A stretch of 64,000 bases of DNA from Lachnospiraceae bacterium. GTDB lineage: Bacteria > Bacillota > Clostridia > Lachnospirales > Lachnospiraceae. Under the pieces are notes generated by a model that saw only the letters and a list, made by a program, of their open reading frames with translations, was not told where the DNA came from and made no database searches. Each line of letters starts with the position of its first letter. Position 1 is the first letter of the stretch. Location of the stretch: NCBI GenBank assembly GCA_028693705.1, contig JAQUUX010000003.1:1-64000 (forward strand), written 5' to 3'. Position numbers and translations under genes: made by a program. Positions 53,702 through 62,331 of this stretch are shown one piece after another.

Positions 53702-55354
53702 CTATTTAACCGGCACATAATAAAACGTTGTGCATTCCGGTTTCCAACGGTACTGCGTCTGAAACTGAGTCTTTCCCTTTACCTCGGTCACATTCGTTGC
53801 CATGGCAAATAATATCCTGCCACCCGGCAGTTGTGCATATTTGGCACCCTCCCACTGGAAAGTTGCCTCATATGGCGCAATTACCTGTACCGCTTTTTCG
53901 TCTTCATTATTATAGGTGTACAAGCCGCTGTATCCCCAAAGGACAAAGTCTGTATCTGTTCCCGGCATAAGTAAATCAAAAGGTATTACTGCTTCTTCTC
54001 CAAAAATTTCGGTTTGAACATCTTCCAGTGCGCCGGTTTCAGGGTTGATTGCTGCAATTCCTGTATTAATTCCTGTATTATTACCTGTTTCTTTATCCAG
54101 TAAAACAGTATAGACTCTGCCATCTTTTCCCTGCCCAAGTGCACTAAGCATGGTAGTCTCATAGGTCTCTAAATCCGGTCTCGATATCAGCTTTCCTTCT
54201 TTATCTAACACCAAGCAGCTGTCACTGGTGGTCCTAAGATACAGATATCCCTTGTCGTCCATTACCATTCTTCTGACAATCAGGTATCCATCTTTTGCAA
54301 ACTGTTTAATGGAAAAACTGTTCTCCAGCTTACCAGCCTGGTTGATTTGCCAGATCTCACATTTCATCTGCTCGGTATTCCAATAATAAACTGCGGCGGC
54401 ATATAGCATGCCATCCGTTCCTTCCGTCATACATACCACCCGGGTATCTTCCATTGGAAAATCCGTGTAGAAAGGCTCTGAAGTACTGCTGCCAAATTCC
54501 ATTTTCTGGATACCGTTCCATCCGCAAAGATAAATGCAGTTTGCTCCCGCTGTCATGGAATACAGTTCCACATCTCCTGTGTATGGAATTTCCTGGTACA
54601 ATGTTCTGTTTTGCAGTATATCCTGCTTTGCTGTTTCATTTTCTGCGCCTGTTGGTTTATTCGCCGCATTCTCTGTCTCATCCTGGCTGTCTGATGAGTC
54701 ATTTGCCAGCGATTCCTCCAGTACATAAGTTCCTGCCGCAATCTGACTTCCCAGTTTTGTTACACTGTAATCCCTTTTCGCATAAAAATCTATAATCTGC
54801 AGCAGTTCCTCATCTGACATTTCCGCCTCCGGGAAAAAGAAAGTGCTGGTCTTTGCTACAAATGCCACACCTTTGCCCGCATAGTCCTGATAGTCCTCTA
54901 ACAATGTCAGTTCTCCCTTAGGGAACCGGCCTTCCGCCTCGTACACCATGCGAAGTTCTGCCATTCGTTTTTCTTCCGCATCCGTATATGGTCTGTTCTT
55001 ATTATCATATCCCACGAAACTCTTCGCTGCGTCAACATAATATTCTTCCAGCTTTTCATGATTCATGGCTTCCATTCGAGCCTTTACCAGATATACTGCT
55101 GCACTTACTGTCATGGAGAGTAATAGGGTTAATGCTGCCGCCAGAATCAGAGCCTTTTTCCAAGTCAGTTTTCCTCTCTTTCCATCAGATTTTCTATCTG
55201 GCAAACTGTTCTCTTTTTTCTCCGGCAAACCATTCAAAACTCTTGTGATTCTATTTTGAAATTCCTCTGACAGTTCAATCGTCTCTTTTCCTGCCATGGA
55301 AAATAATTTCTGATCCCATTCCCGTTCTGTCATCCTATTTGTCATTTTATTCAT
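53702..55354 (-). CDS. Membrane-anchored anti-sigma-factor-like protein
   Basis: 550 residues. About 60 cytoplasmic residues (MTEREWDQKLFSMAGKETIE) precede one membrane helix (about 66-90). Outside are a helical DUF4179-like segment (100-200), an Asn/Glu/Thr-rich linker and a C-terminal beta-propeller-like domain of repeated strands (GWNGIQKMEFG, MVMDDKGYLYLRTTSD, GQGKDGRVYTVLLD). This layout fits an anti-sigma factor that senses something outside. It starts 13 bases after the sigma-gene stop with GGAGGG upstream, so the two form a unit. Since the sigma gene is interrupted, its present role is unclear. Confidence 0.75.
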   Translation of the reverse strand: MNKMTNRMTEREWDQKLFSMAGKETIELSEEFQNRITRVLNGLPEKKENSLPDRKSDGKRGKLTWKKALILAAALTLLLSMTVSAAVYLVKARMEAMNHEKLEEYYVDAAKSFVGYDNKNRPYTDAEEKRMAELRMVYEAEGRFPKGELTLLEDYQDYAGKGVAFVAKTSTFFFPEAEMSDEELLQIIDFYAKRDYSVTKLGSQIAAGTYVLEESLANDSSDSQDETENAANKPTGAENETAKQDILQNRTLYQEIPYTGDVELYSMTAGANCIYLCGWNGIQKMEFGSSTSEPFYTDFPMEDTRVVCMTEGTDGMLYAAAVYYWNTEQMKCEIWQINQAGKLENSFSIKQFAKDGYLIVRRMVMDDKGYLYLRTTSDSCLVLDKEGKLISRPDLETYETTMLSALGQGKDGRVYTVLLDKETGNNTGINTGIAAINPETGALEDVQTEIFGEEAVIPFDLLMPGTDTDFVLWGYSGLYTYNNEDEKAVQVIAPYEATFQWEGAKYAQLPGGRILFAMATNVTEVKGKTQFQTQYRWKPECTTFYYVPVK

Positions 55355-55366
55355 AAGCCCTCCTTT

Positions 55367-55831
55367 CTACAATTTTTCCCGAAGCATTTGTTTTGCCCGG
55401 TGCAATCTGGATTTCACAGTACCTTCCGGAACCTGTAAAATCCTTCCGATTTCTACGATGGAAAACCGTTCGTAGTAAAATAATACCGTTACGCTTCTAA
55501 ATTCCTCCGGCAAAGTCATCACCACCGCCAATAATTCCTGATGCCCCTCCTCCGATACGCCCTGTAATTCTTCCGTATCTTCAATATATTGCAGCCTCTT
55601 ATTCTTCTAATAGATTCGTCTGGCTTCATTTACCACAATCTGTAATATCCATGGTTTGAATTTACCCTTATCTTTTAAATGATCCAGTTTCTCATAGGCT
55701 CTTACAATGGCTTCACTCACTGCATCCTCTGCCTGTGTTTCATTTCGCAGGATACTGAGCGCAAGCCGATACATATTGCCCTGCAGGCTGGTCACTTCTG
55801 CTGCAAAATCATTCTTGTTCATCCTACTCAA
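55367..55831 (-). pseudogene. ECF sigma factor with in-frame amber codon
   Basis: A complete ECF-type sigma-70 frame of 155 codons, interrupted once. Region 2 reads NMYRLALSILRNETQAEDAV and KFKPWILQIVVNEARRIY. Then TAG stands at 55607-55609, and the same frame continues as KNKRLQYIEDTEELQGV into region 4 (TLPEEFRSVTVLFYYERFSI, VPEGTVKSRLHRAKQMLREK) and a second TAG at 55367. One base change (for example from CAG or AAG) explains it. The start is TTG 55831 after a perfect AGGAGGTGA. Without read-through the product lacks the -35-binding region. Confidence 0.88.
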
Positions 55832-55917
55832 AGCATCACCTCCTGTCCGTCTTTATCAAATTGTATATGTTTTACAATTCTGATTTTGTTCTTTCTATCT
55901 ATTAGACCGGCTAAAAG

Positions 55918-55972
55918 ACAAAAAGGTTCCCGTAAAAAAAAGTTAATTCTCTTTTTTACAGGAACCTTCGAT
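55918..55972 (-). terminator. ilvE terminator
   Basis: AAGGTTCCTGTAAAAAA and TTTTTTTTACGGGAACCTT pair on the minus strand around about ten bases and are followed by TTTTGTC. It begins about 30 nt after the ilvE stop. Confidence 0.85.
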
Positions 55973-55998
55973 TTTAATACCAATATATAAAATAATTT

Positions 55999-57030
55999 TT
56001 ATTTGATCTCGTAAATCCAGCCTTCCGGAGGTGTGATTCTACCCATCTGAATACCAGTCAGTGTATCATACAGCTTCTGGATAACCGGACCCATCTTCTC
56101 CATACCGCTTGGGAAGCAGATTTCTTTGCCATGATCATTGATCTTTCCAACAGGAGAGATAACTGCAGCCGTACCACAAAGACCACATTCTGCAAAATCT
56201 TTTACTTCTTCAAAATCAATTTCTCTTTCTTCTGCTTCTAAGCCCAGAACTTCTTTTGCAACATACATCAAAGAACGTCTGGTAATAGAAGGTAAAATAC
56301 TGTTTGACTTAGGAGTTACAACCTTGCCATCTTTTGTTACAAAGATAAAGTTAGCTCCACCGGTCTCTTCTACCTTTGTTCTGGTAACTGCATCCAGATA
56401 CATATTCTCATCAAATCCTGCTTTATGAGCATCTACAATGGCATGTAAACTCATGGCATAATTAAGACCAGCTTTGATATGACCAGTTCCGTTTGGTGCT
56501 GCACGGTCAAAATCACAAACACGAATAGTAATTGGCTTTGCGCCACCCTTGAAGTAAGGACCAACAGGTGTACAGAAAATTCTCATCTGATATTCATCGG
56601 ATGGTTTTACACCAATAACAGGACCTGAAGCAAACATGAAAGGTCTGATATAAAGTGTTGCACCTGAACCATAAGGAGGAACCCATGCTTCATTTGCTTT
56701 TACAACGGCTTCAACAGCCTTGATAAATTTCTCTTTAGGGAAAACAGGCATTTCCAGTCTCTTACAGCTGTTCTCCATACGTTCTCCATTTAAATCTGGA
56801 CGAAACATTACGATACGTCCGTCTTCTGTTGTATATGCTTTCAAGCCTTCAAAACAAGACTGGCTGTACTGTAACACGCCGGCACATTCACTCATCTGGA
56901 CTGTTGCCTCGCCGGTAAGAGTTCCCTCATCCCATTTGCCATCCTTGTAATTTGCTACAAATCTCAAATCTGTTGGCATATAGCCAAAGCTAAGGTTTGC
57001 CCAATCAATGTTTTTCTTTTCCATTTTCAT
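55999..57030 (-). CDS. ilvE: Branched-chain amino-acid aminotransferase
   Basis: A 343-residue fold-type IV PLP enzyme that moves amino groups between glutamate and the keto acids of Leu, Ile and Val. The PLP lysine is in GHIKAGLNYAMSL, and EETGGANFIFVTKDG and FAECGLCGTAAVISPVGKI are conserved in the BCAT-II type. CxxC appears as CGLCG, as in redox-sensitive BCATs. The start at 57030 follows AAGGGAAG. It has its own strong promoter and a leader hairpin. Confidence 0.94.
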   Translation of the reverse strand: MKMEKKNIDWANLSFGYMPTDLRFVANYKDGKWDEGTLTGEATVQMSECAGVLQYSQSCFEGLKAYTTEDGRIVMFRPDLNGERMENSCKRLEMPVFPKEKFIKAVEAVVKANEAWVPPYGSGATLYIRPFMFASGPVIGVKPSDEYQMRIFCTPVGPYFKGGAKPITIRVCDFDRAAPNGTGHIKAGLNYAMSLHAIVDAHKAGFDENMYLDAVTRTKVEETGGANFIFVTKDGKVVTPKSNSILPSITRRSLMYVAKEVLGLEAEEREIDFEEVKDFAECGLCGTAAVISPVGKINDHGKEICFPSGMEKMGPVIQKLYDTLTGIQMGRITPPEGWIYEIK

Positions 57031-57058
57031 TACTTCCCTTCTTGAGCATTGTTTTCTC

Positions 57059-57082
57059 CTGAAATGCAATCACGCATTTCAG
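57059..57082 (-). promoter_or_regulatory. Hairpin in the ilvE leader
   Basis: CTGAAATGC and GCATTTCAG form a perfect 9-bp stem around GTGATT, in the mRNA leader about 30 nt before the ilvE start. No T-box (no specifier domain or TGGN-containing bulge) was found. It may affect mRNA stability or translation. Confidence 0.5.
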
Positions 57083-57122
57083 ACAACATACTTCTTTTCC
57101 CGAAATATTCTTACAAGTATTT

Positions 57123-57151
57123 ATTTTATCGCTGTAATCCATGAACGTCAA
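57123..57151 (-). promoter_or_regulatory. ilvE promoter
   Basis: TTGACG (57146-57151) and TAAAAT (57123-57128), 17 bases apart on the minus strand, one mismatch in each box. Confidence 0.78.
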
Positions 57152-57237
57152 GACAAAAGGAGCTGTCTGGGCAGGGTACTCCTATGCTAAATAATCAGAA
57201 TTGTGATAACTTAAAGTTATATCTTTTCTTCCAGTTC

Positions 57238-57829
57238 TAAACTGTAGTTTAAATGGATTAAAGCAAACCGAAAGGGACGACTATATCACTCTGAGAGGCT
57301 CGCTTTTAGTGTAAAGAGCCGGATTAGCTGTATATGGTATGCTCTCAGGCACATTCGTATTACGGTAAGGACATAGCGGCACATAAGGCTGTAAACTACA
57401 CAGCCCAAGTGCCGATGTCCTTACAGTACCTGATCGCATACCATATACAGCTAATCCTTACATTACAGCAAAGTCCAGCCTCGATGAGTGATATAGTCAT
57501 CCCTTTCTTTGTACTTTATTCCAATTTAATCTGCAGTTGCCCCAGTCTGTAGCCAAGACCAGACTATTGCAACTATTCATTTGCCGTAGCTGTGGTCTAT
57601 GCACCACCAGGCACCACAAACTGCAGCTTAAAGGAACTAAACATTGCCGTAAAACGAGGTTCAGCCGTGTATCGTATGCGAACAAGCACTGTAAATACGT
57701 CTGTACTTAGTTCGCGTCTTGTGCGAACTTATGTACGGCTACGTGTTTACCGTAGTGAGAACGGGCTTGTGAGCATATGATACACGGCTGAACCGTCACA
57801 TTAATAGCAATCCTTATTCCTTTAACCTA
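57238..57829. repeat. Modular hairpin repeat element, copy D (~592 bp)
   Basis: The gap between ilvE and the alcohol dehydrogenase gene is a fourth mosaic. From the left: boundary TAAACTGTAGTTTA (57238-57251); module 4, a nested hairpin with 21-nt outer arms (57271-57291 and 57486-57506, one mismatch), a second stem (57321-57335 with 57443-57457) and inner stems; boundary ATCTGCAGTTGCCCC; the ~90-nt unit in reverse (57538-57620); boundary AAACTGCAGCTTAAAGG; and full module 2 in reverse (57650-57800). Module 4 is unique to this copy. The right edge supplies the TAA stop of the dehydrogenase gene. There is no ribosome site or credible gene inside. Confidence 0.85.
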
Positions 57830-58997
57830 CATTTCCTCTAAAAGCCCTCTCATAAACCTGTATCACCTGCTCCCTTGTTGGGAGAATCTGGTTGTCTGCC
57901 ATGCAGGTATCATGTAATGCCAGATCTGCCAGTGCTCCAAAATCTTTTGGATCCACCTTCCCCAGTTTTTCCAGAGATTCAGCAATTCCTACTCTCCGGC
58001 TTAGGTCCCGAATGGCACTAACACCTGTCTGGAAAGCCTGTTCCGAAGTCATCTGCTCTGCTCCGGCTATATGGAAGGCAGTTATAATCTTTTTAAATCG
58101 TTCTCTTACCACAGGCGAATTCCCATTAAACTCCATTACAAAGGGAAGCAAAACTGCATTGCATACACCATGGGGCAGATTATAATGTCCTCCCAGCGCA
58201 TGTGCCATGGCATGCACCATACCAAGGCCGGCATTACTAAATGCCATACCTGCCACATTTTCTGCATAAGCCATCATAGACCTGGCTTCTTCATCCTGTC
58301 CATTTACATATGCTCTTGGCAGATTTTCAAAAATAGCTTCCATCGCCCAGTAAGCATCCTTATCCGTTACCGGATTTGCCCGCAGAGCAAGTGCTGCCTC
58401 TATGGCATGGGTTAGTGCATCCATACCGGTTGCTGCCGTCAGCTTAGGGGGCATGGACATCATAAAATCAATATCATCAATAGCGATACTTACCATGCAA
58501 TTGGTATCCACCATTGCCATTTTACTGTGTTTTACCGGATCCGTCACAATATAAAAGCTGGTACACTCGCTTCCGGTTCCGGCTGTGGTATTCACTGCCA
58601 CAATAGGAATCCCGGATTTGACTGATTGATCCACACCCTCATATTGTTCAACGCTTCCGCCATTAGCGACCACAATAGAAACTGCTTTGGCCGTATCAAT
58701 GGCGCTGCCACCACCTACTGCTACCAACAGATCCACTGCCAGTTCTCTTGCCGCGTGAATACACTCATTGACCACATCTATGGTAGGATTGGGTTTTACC
58801 TGATAATAAATAGCATATTCCACATTTCCCTGTAACAGTGCATCTCCTACCCGTCCGGCAGCACCGGACTCATAGAGAAACGAATCTGTTACAATCAAGG
58901 CTCTGTGAATTCCCATTTTTATCAATTCCTGCGGTAATAATCCCAAAGCACCTTTTCCAAAAAATGTTGTTTTTACTGCATTGATTCTCTCAGCCAT
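57822..58997 (-). CDS. Iron-containing alcohol dehydrogenase (PduQ-like)
   Basis: A 391-residue group III alcohol dehydrogenase. The NAD site is VGGGSAIDTAKAVSIV; metal ligands lie in the region GMDALTHAIEAALAL and GMVHAMAHALGGHYNLPHG. In propanediol or ethanolamine BMCs such enzymes reduce the aldehyde to alcohol and regenerate NAD+. It is the last gene of the BMC operon. The last codons and TAA lie at the edge of repeat copy D (RGNVG-stop), so the C-terminus may be changed. GGAG precedes the ATG. Confidence 0.9.
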   Translation of the reverse strand: MAERINAVKTTFFGKGALGLLPQELIKMGIHRALIVTDSFLYESGAAGRVGDALLQGNVEYAIYYQVKPNPTIDVVNECIHAARELAVDLLVAVGGGSAIDTAKAVSIVVANGGSVEQYEGVDQSVKSGIPIVAVNTTAGTGSECTSFYIVTDPVKHSKMAMVDTNCMVSIAIDDIDFMMSMPPKLTAATGMDALTHAIEAALALRANPVTDKDAYWAMEAIFENLPRAYVNGQDEEARSMMAYAENVAGMAFSNAGLGMVHAMAHALGGHYNLPHGVCNAVLLPFVMEFNGNSPVVRERFKKIITAFHIAGAEQMTSEQAFQTGVSAIRDLSRRVGIAESLEKLGKVDPKDFGALADLALHDTCMADNQILPTREQVIQVYERAFRGNVG

Positions 58998-59032
58998 GGA
59001 CTAACTCCATTTCTTTTACTATGCTTCATCAC

Positions 59033-60262
59033 TTATTTTGCTGCATTGCACACCACTTGAACCGGATCCCATATAGCACTTACTGAAGAAGAATATACAA
59101 AATCAACACTTCCCAGCTGTTCCACGGTCATCCCTGCCTGAATGGCAACTGCAATGGCATTGATTCTGGCAGATACATTCTTTCTCCCCCATGCCTGGGC
59201 TCCAAGTACCTGTCTGCTTGATGCGTCGTACACCAGCTTGATCATAATACGATTGGGATTAGGGCAAATACCCGGTCTGTCATTTCCACCTGCTATTACA
59301 CTTTTTGTATGTACACCGTTTTTTCTGGCTTCCAATTCAGTCAGCCCTGTTCTGGCAATCTCAAGATCGGCTACCTTAATAGAAGATGTCCTTAAATTTC
59401 CATTCTGTAACAGTGCACAATCCCCTACTGCATAGATATCGGACACCGATGTTTCCAAAGTGCTGTCAATCATAATTGCACCATTAGGAGCCAGTGCAGC
59501 ACCAACGCTGGCTGCCAGTTCACTGTTTGGTGTAACCCCCATTGCCACGATACATAAATCGCAGTCATAGGTGTTTTTATTGGTAACTACTTTTTCCACA
59601 AAAGTTTTTCCGGTAAATTTGGTGACAGACTCTCCCATGGAAAATAATACGCCTGCTTCCTGCAATTCCTGTTGGATCATGTCGCTGACTTCTCCATCAA
59701 AATCAGGCAGTAGCTTATTTTCTTTTTCGATAATCCGCACCTGTCTGCCGAGCTTCAGAAAAGCTTTTGCAATCTCCAAGCCGGCATAACTGCCACCGAG
59801 AATACAAATATCCCGCACATAAGGTGTCTTGGTGTATTCCTTTAAAAATAGCAGATCTTCTACATTTTTAAACACCTGTACACCCATCTTATCTGCTCCC
59901 GGTACCATTGAAATAATATTCCTTGATCCGGTTGCCAGCACAAGCTTATCATAATGATCTATAAATGTGCGCCCTGTTGTCAGATCCTTAACTGTAATCT
60001 GTCTTGCCGCCTGGTCAATCTGCGTCACCTCATGCCGCAGATGTGCTTCCAGATGCTCAGCCTGAAGTGCCATCTCTTTTGCAGTAATAGCTTCCTTCAG
60101 GGTTTCCATGCTTTCGGTTAAATAATGAGGCAGCCCACAATTTCCACAGGTATAGAAGCCATCCTTCTCATATACCACAATTTTAGTGCCCTGCTCTCCT
60201 GCGGAAAGCTTATGTGCAGCCGAAACACCGGCTTCTATGCTTCCTATCACAATAACCTTCAT
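59033..60262 (-). CDS. FAD-dependent pyridine nucleotide-disulfide oxidoreductase (Nox/CoADR-like)
   Basis: A 409-residue flavoprotein with an FAD-binding start VIVIGSIEAGVSAAHKL, a single redox Cys42 in CGNCGLPHYL (plus Cys39), a second NAD-binding site ICILGGSYAGLEIAKAFLKL and the FAD-contact motif DIYAVGDCALL. This is the NADH oxidase/CoA-disulfide reductase group. It lies between the alcohol dehydrogenase and the vertex shell gene with 35-bp and 23-bp gaps, so it belongs to the BMC operon. It may recycle NADH or CoA thiols for the compartment; no encapsulation peptide is obvious. Cys39 next to Cys42 is unusual. Confidence 0.87.
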   Translation of the reverse strand: MKVIVIGSIEAGVSAAHKLSAGEQGTKIVVYEKDGFYTCGNCGLPHYLTESMETLKEAITAKEMALQAEHLEAHLRHEVTQIDQAARQITVKDLTTGRTFIDHYDKLVLATGSRNIISMVPGADKMGVQVFKNVEDLLFLKEYTKTPYVRDICILGGSYAGLEIAKAFLKLGRQVRIIEKENKLLPDFDGEVSDMIQQELQEAGVLFSMGESVTKFTGKTFVEKVVTNKNTYDCDLCIVAMGVTPNSELAASVGAALAPNGAIMIDSTLETSVSDIYAVGDCALLQNGNLRTSSIKVADLEIARTGLTELEARKNGVHTKSVIAGGNDRPGICPNPNRIMIKLVYDASSRQVLGAQAWGRKNVSARINAIAVAIQAGMTVEQLGSVDFVYSSSVSAIWDPVQVVCNAAK

Positions 60263-60285
60263 AATGCCATCTCCATATCTTCTAA

Positions 60286-60546
60286 TTATTTACCAAGAAT
60301 CGGTGGTGAATCCACAATACCCACTATAAAAGCATCAATTGGTGCTTCTCTGTCAATTGCATGCTGTGTAGTCTCATCTGTTGTTACCAATACCATTTCC
60401 CCGATTCCTGCACCAATGGTATCTCCGGCCACGATCATATCCTCTCTGGCTCCATAAACAGGTTCTACCAATAACAGTTTATAACCTACCAGATTTTGCA
60501 TTTTACGGGTAGATACCACGGTTCCCATCACTGTTCCAAGAATCAT
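60286..60546 (-). CDS. BMC vertex protein (EutN/CcmL family)
   Basis: An 86-residue pentameric shell protein that caps the vertices of bacterial microcompartments. It starts with MILGTVMGTVVSTRKMQNLV and has VAGDTIGAGIGEMVLVTT and ending IVGIVDSPPI, typical of EutN/CcmL. It is the only vertex protein seen in this part of the locus. It lies 25 bases after pduL. Confidence 0.93.
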   Translation of the reverse strand: MILGTVMGTVVSTRKMQNLVGYKLLLVEPVYGAREDMIVAGDTIGAGIGEMVLVTTDETTQHAIDREAPIDAFIVGIVDSPPILGK

Positions 60547-60571
60547 ATCTGTACTTCCTTTCTTTCATGAT

Positions 60572-61216
60572 CTACAACACTGTAACCAATTGTCCCTGGC
60601 TCAGTAGAAAAGCATTTCCATCATCCGTATCAATGTGAAAGTCCAGTCGATAATTATCGCTGACCCGTATCACCACGCCTTCCATGATACCCGGTTTTGC
60701 ACCACCCACCTGTACACGTACACGGTCTCCATTCTGCACACCAAACCGTTCAGCATCTGATGGTTGCATATGAATATGCCTGTCTGCAATAATAACCCCT
60801 TCTGATATGGTAATATCACCAAGCGGTCCACGCAGAACTACTCCCGGTGTTCCTGATACATCACCGGATGACCTTACCGGTACCTGCAATCCTAATGTTC
60901 TGGCATCTGTATATGACACCTCAACCTGACTTTTTTCTCTTTCAGGTCCCAGAATACGCACTTTTCTGATATTCCCTCGGGGACCAATTACCTCCAGCGT
61001 TTCCTCACAGGCAAATTGTCCCGGCTGGCTTAGCGGTTTCTTAGGAGTCAGCTGATAATTTCTTCCAAACAATCGGTTGACATCATCTCTGGTCAAATGG
61101 ATGTGTCGTACAGAAATTCCTGTGGGTACACTTCTATCCCTCGCCTGCAATTCCTGATAAACAGCCGCTGTCACAATGGAGATCAGCTGTTCTTTTGATA
61201 TGTTTTTATATTCCAT
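60572..61216 (-). CDS. pduL: Phosphate propanoyltransferase PduL
   Basis: A 214-residue PduL-type phosphotransacylase that converts acyl-CoA and phosphate to acyl phosphate inside BMCs, recycling CoA. Residues 1-20 (MEYKNISKEQLISIVTAAVY) form an amphipathic helix that looks like an encapsulation peptide. Then come VPTGISVRHIHLTRDDVNRL and IADRHIHMQPSDAERFGV, the duplicated His-containing zinc sites of the family, and VRVSDNYRLDFHIDTDD with GNAFLL. ATG 61216 follows AGGTG by five bases; a longer start would lengthen the peptide by seven residues. Confidence 0.93.
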   Translation of the reverse strand: MEYKNISKEQLISIVTAAVYQELQARDRSVPTGISVRHIHLTRDDVNRLFGRNYQLTPKKPLSQPGQFACEETLEVIGPRGNIRKVRILGPEREKSQVEVSYTDARTLGLQVPVRSSGDVSGTPGVVLRGPLGDITISEGVIIADRHIHMQPSDAERFGVQNGDRVRVQVGGAKPGIMEGVVIRVSDNYRLDFHIDTDDGNAFLLSQGQLVTVL

Positions 61217-61278
61217 TGCTACACCTGACATTTCCACTTTCTGATGTTTTCCCTATCCTGATAACATCTGCAAAGTTC

Positions 61279-61590
61279 TTACAGTGTTGGCATACAATCT
61301 CCCACGCTGCCATGAGGTCTTGGAATGACATGTACACTGACTACTTCACCAATTCTGGAAGCTGCTTCGGAACCGGCTTCTGTGGCTGCCTTTACAGCAC
61401 CTACATCACCCTGCACAAATACAGTTACCAGACCTGCTCCAATCTGTTCCTGACCTACCAAACGTACATCTGCTGCCTTTAACATAGCATCTGCTGCTTC
61501 GTAGCTTGCTGTCAGACCATATGTTTCTATCATTCCCAAAGCCTCCAACTTAGAGGTTTCTAATTCTTTTTTTGCTGTTTCTGCTGCCAT
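61279..61590 (-). CDS. BMC-H hexameric shell protein (copy 1 of type I)
   Basis: A 103-residue hexameric shell protein of the Pfam BMC family ([20 protein letters not shown], then [28 protein letters not shown]). It has a short charged N-terminal extension. It is nearly the same as the protein at 61993-62292. It forms a gene pair with 61612-61899, and that pair is duplicated. GGAGGG precedes the ATG. Confidence 0.95.
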   Translation of the reverse strand: MAAETAKKELETSKLEALGMIETYGLTASYEAADAMLKAADVRLVGQEQIGAGLVTVFVQGDVGAVKAATEAGSEAASRIGEVVSVHVIPRPHGSVGDCMPTL

Positions 61591-61611
61591 GATAAAATAC
61601 CCTCCGTTTTC

Positions 61612-61899
61612 TTATTTACCTGCCGGTCCTTTTTTTGGTAAGATTCTTGCAATGTCTGCGTGAGGTCTTGGAATCACATGTACTGCATGCAATTCTCCTA
61701 CTCTAGATGCGGCTTCTGCACCGGCCTCTGTTGCTGCCTTTACAGCACCTACCTCTCCTGTTACCACAACTGTGGTCAGACCTGCACCAATGGTATCTGA
61801 ACCAACAAATTCCACATCTGCTGCTTTTAACATAGCATCAGTTGCTTCGATATTTCCTACAAGACCCTTGGTCTCGATAAATCCAATTGCTTTTAACAT
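61612..61899 (-). CDS. BMC-H hexameric shell protein (copy 1 of type II)
   Basis: A 95-residue BMC-H protein that starts directly with the domain ([20 protein letters not shown]), with [20 protein letters not shown] and VIPRPHAD. Residues 33-52 have [18 protein letters not shown], which differs from its paralogue at 62332-62616 in the pore-side strand. AGGAGG precedes the ATG. Confidence 0.95.
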   Translation of the reverse strand: MLKAIGFIETKGLVGNIEATDAMLKAADVEFVGSDTIGAGLTTVVVTGEVGAVKAATEAGAEAASRVGELHAVHVIPRPHADIARILPKKGPAGK

Positions 61900-61941
61900 A
61901 GCGTCCTCCTGTTTCTTTGGAAATTATCCCGATAAAGTAAT

Positions 61942-61990
61942 CATACATTTGTAAAATGTATGCATTTATAAAATGCATGAAAATGCATGC
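61942..61990. repeat. Consecutive hairpins between the two shell-gene pairs
   Basis: CATACATTT-GTA-AAATGTATG (61942-61962) and ATGCATTT-ATA-AAATGCAT (61960-61978) are two perfect hairpins that share three bases, followed by a palindromic AATGCATGC stretch up to the stop of the 61993 gene. They lie between two translated shell genes and may set mRNA stability or expression ratio. Confidence 0.65.
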
Positions 61991-61992
61991 TT

Positions 61993-62292
61993 TTACAAAG
62001 AAGGCATACATTCTCCTACGCTGCCGTGAGGTCTTGGAATAACATGTACACTAACCACTTCTCCTACACGGGAGGCTGCCTCAGAACCAGCTTCGGTTGC
62101 GGCTTTTACAGCACCTACATCCCCCTGTACAAATACGGTTACCAGACCTGCACCAATCTTCTCCTGACCTACCAGACGTACATCTGCTGCCTTTAACATA
62201 GCATCTGCTGCTTCATAGCTTGCTGTCAGACCATATGTTTCCACCATGCCCAGTGCTTCCAGTTTAGATGTTTCTAATTTATTGTCTGCCAT
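61993..62292 (-). CDS. BMC-H hexameric shell protein (copy 2 of type I)
   Basis: A 99-residue BMC-H protein, nearly identical to that at 61279-61590: it differs mainly in the N-terminus ([20 protein letters not shown]) and single changes such as QEKIGAG for QEQIGAG and GECMPSL for GDCMPTL. It should form hexagonal shell tiles alone or mixed with its paralogues. AAAGGAG precedes the ATG. Confidence 0.95.
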   Translation of the reverse strand: MADNKLETSKLEALGMVETYGLTASYEAADAMLKAADVRLVGQEKIGAGLVTVFVQGDVGAVKAATEAGSEAASRVGEVVSVHVIPRPHGSVGECMPSL

Positions 62293-62331
62293 GATATATT
62301 CTCCTTTTCTACTGAAGTTCTTCTTTGTTTT

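Noticed and set aside
55607-55609. Programmed pyrrolysine at the sigma-factor TAG
   Set aside because: Nothing in the window suggests pyl genes, and sigma factors are not known pyrrolysine proteins; a nonsense change is simpler.
57059-57082. T-box or leader-peptide attenuator before ilvE
   Set aside because: There is no T-box consensus, no run of Leu/Ile/Val codons and no terminator in the leader; only a short hairpin is seen.
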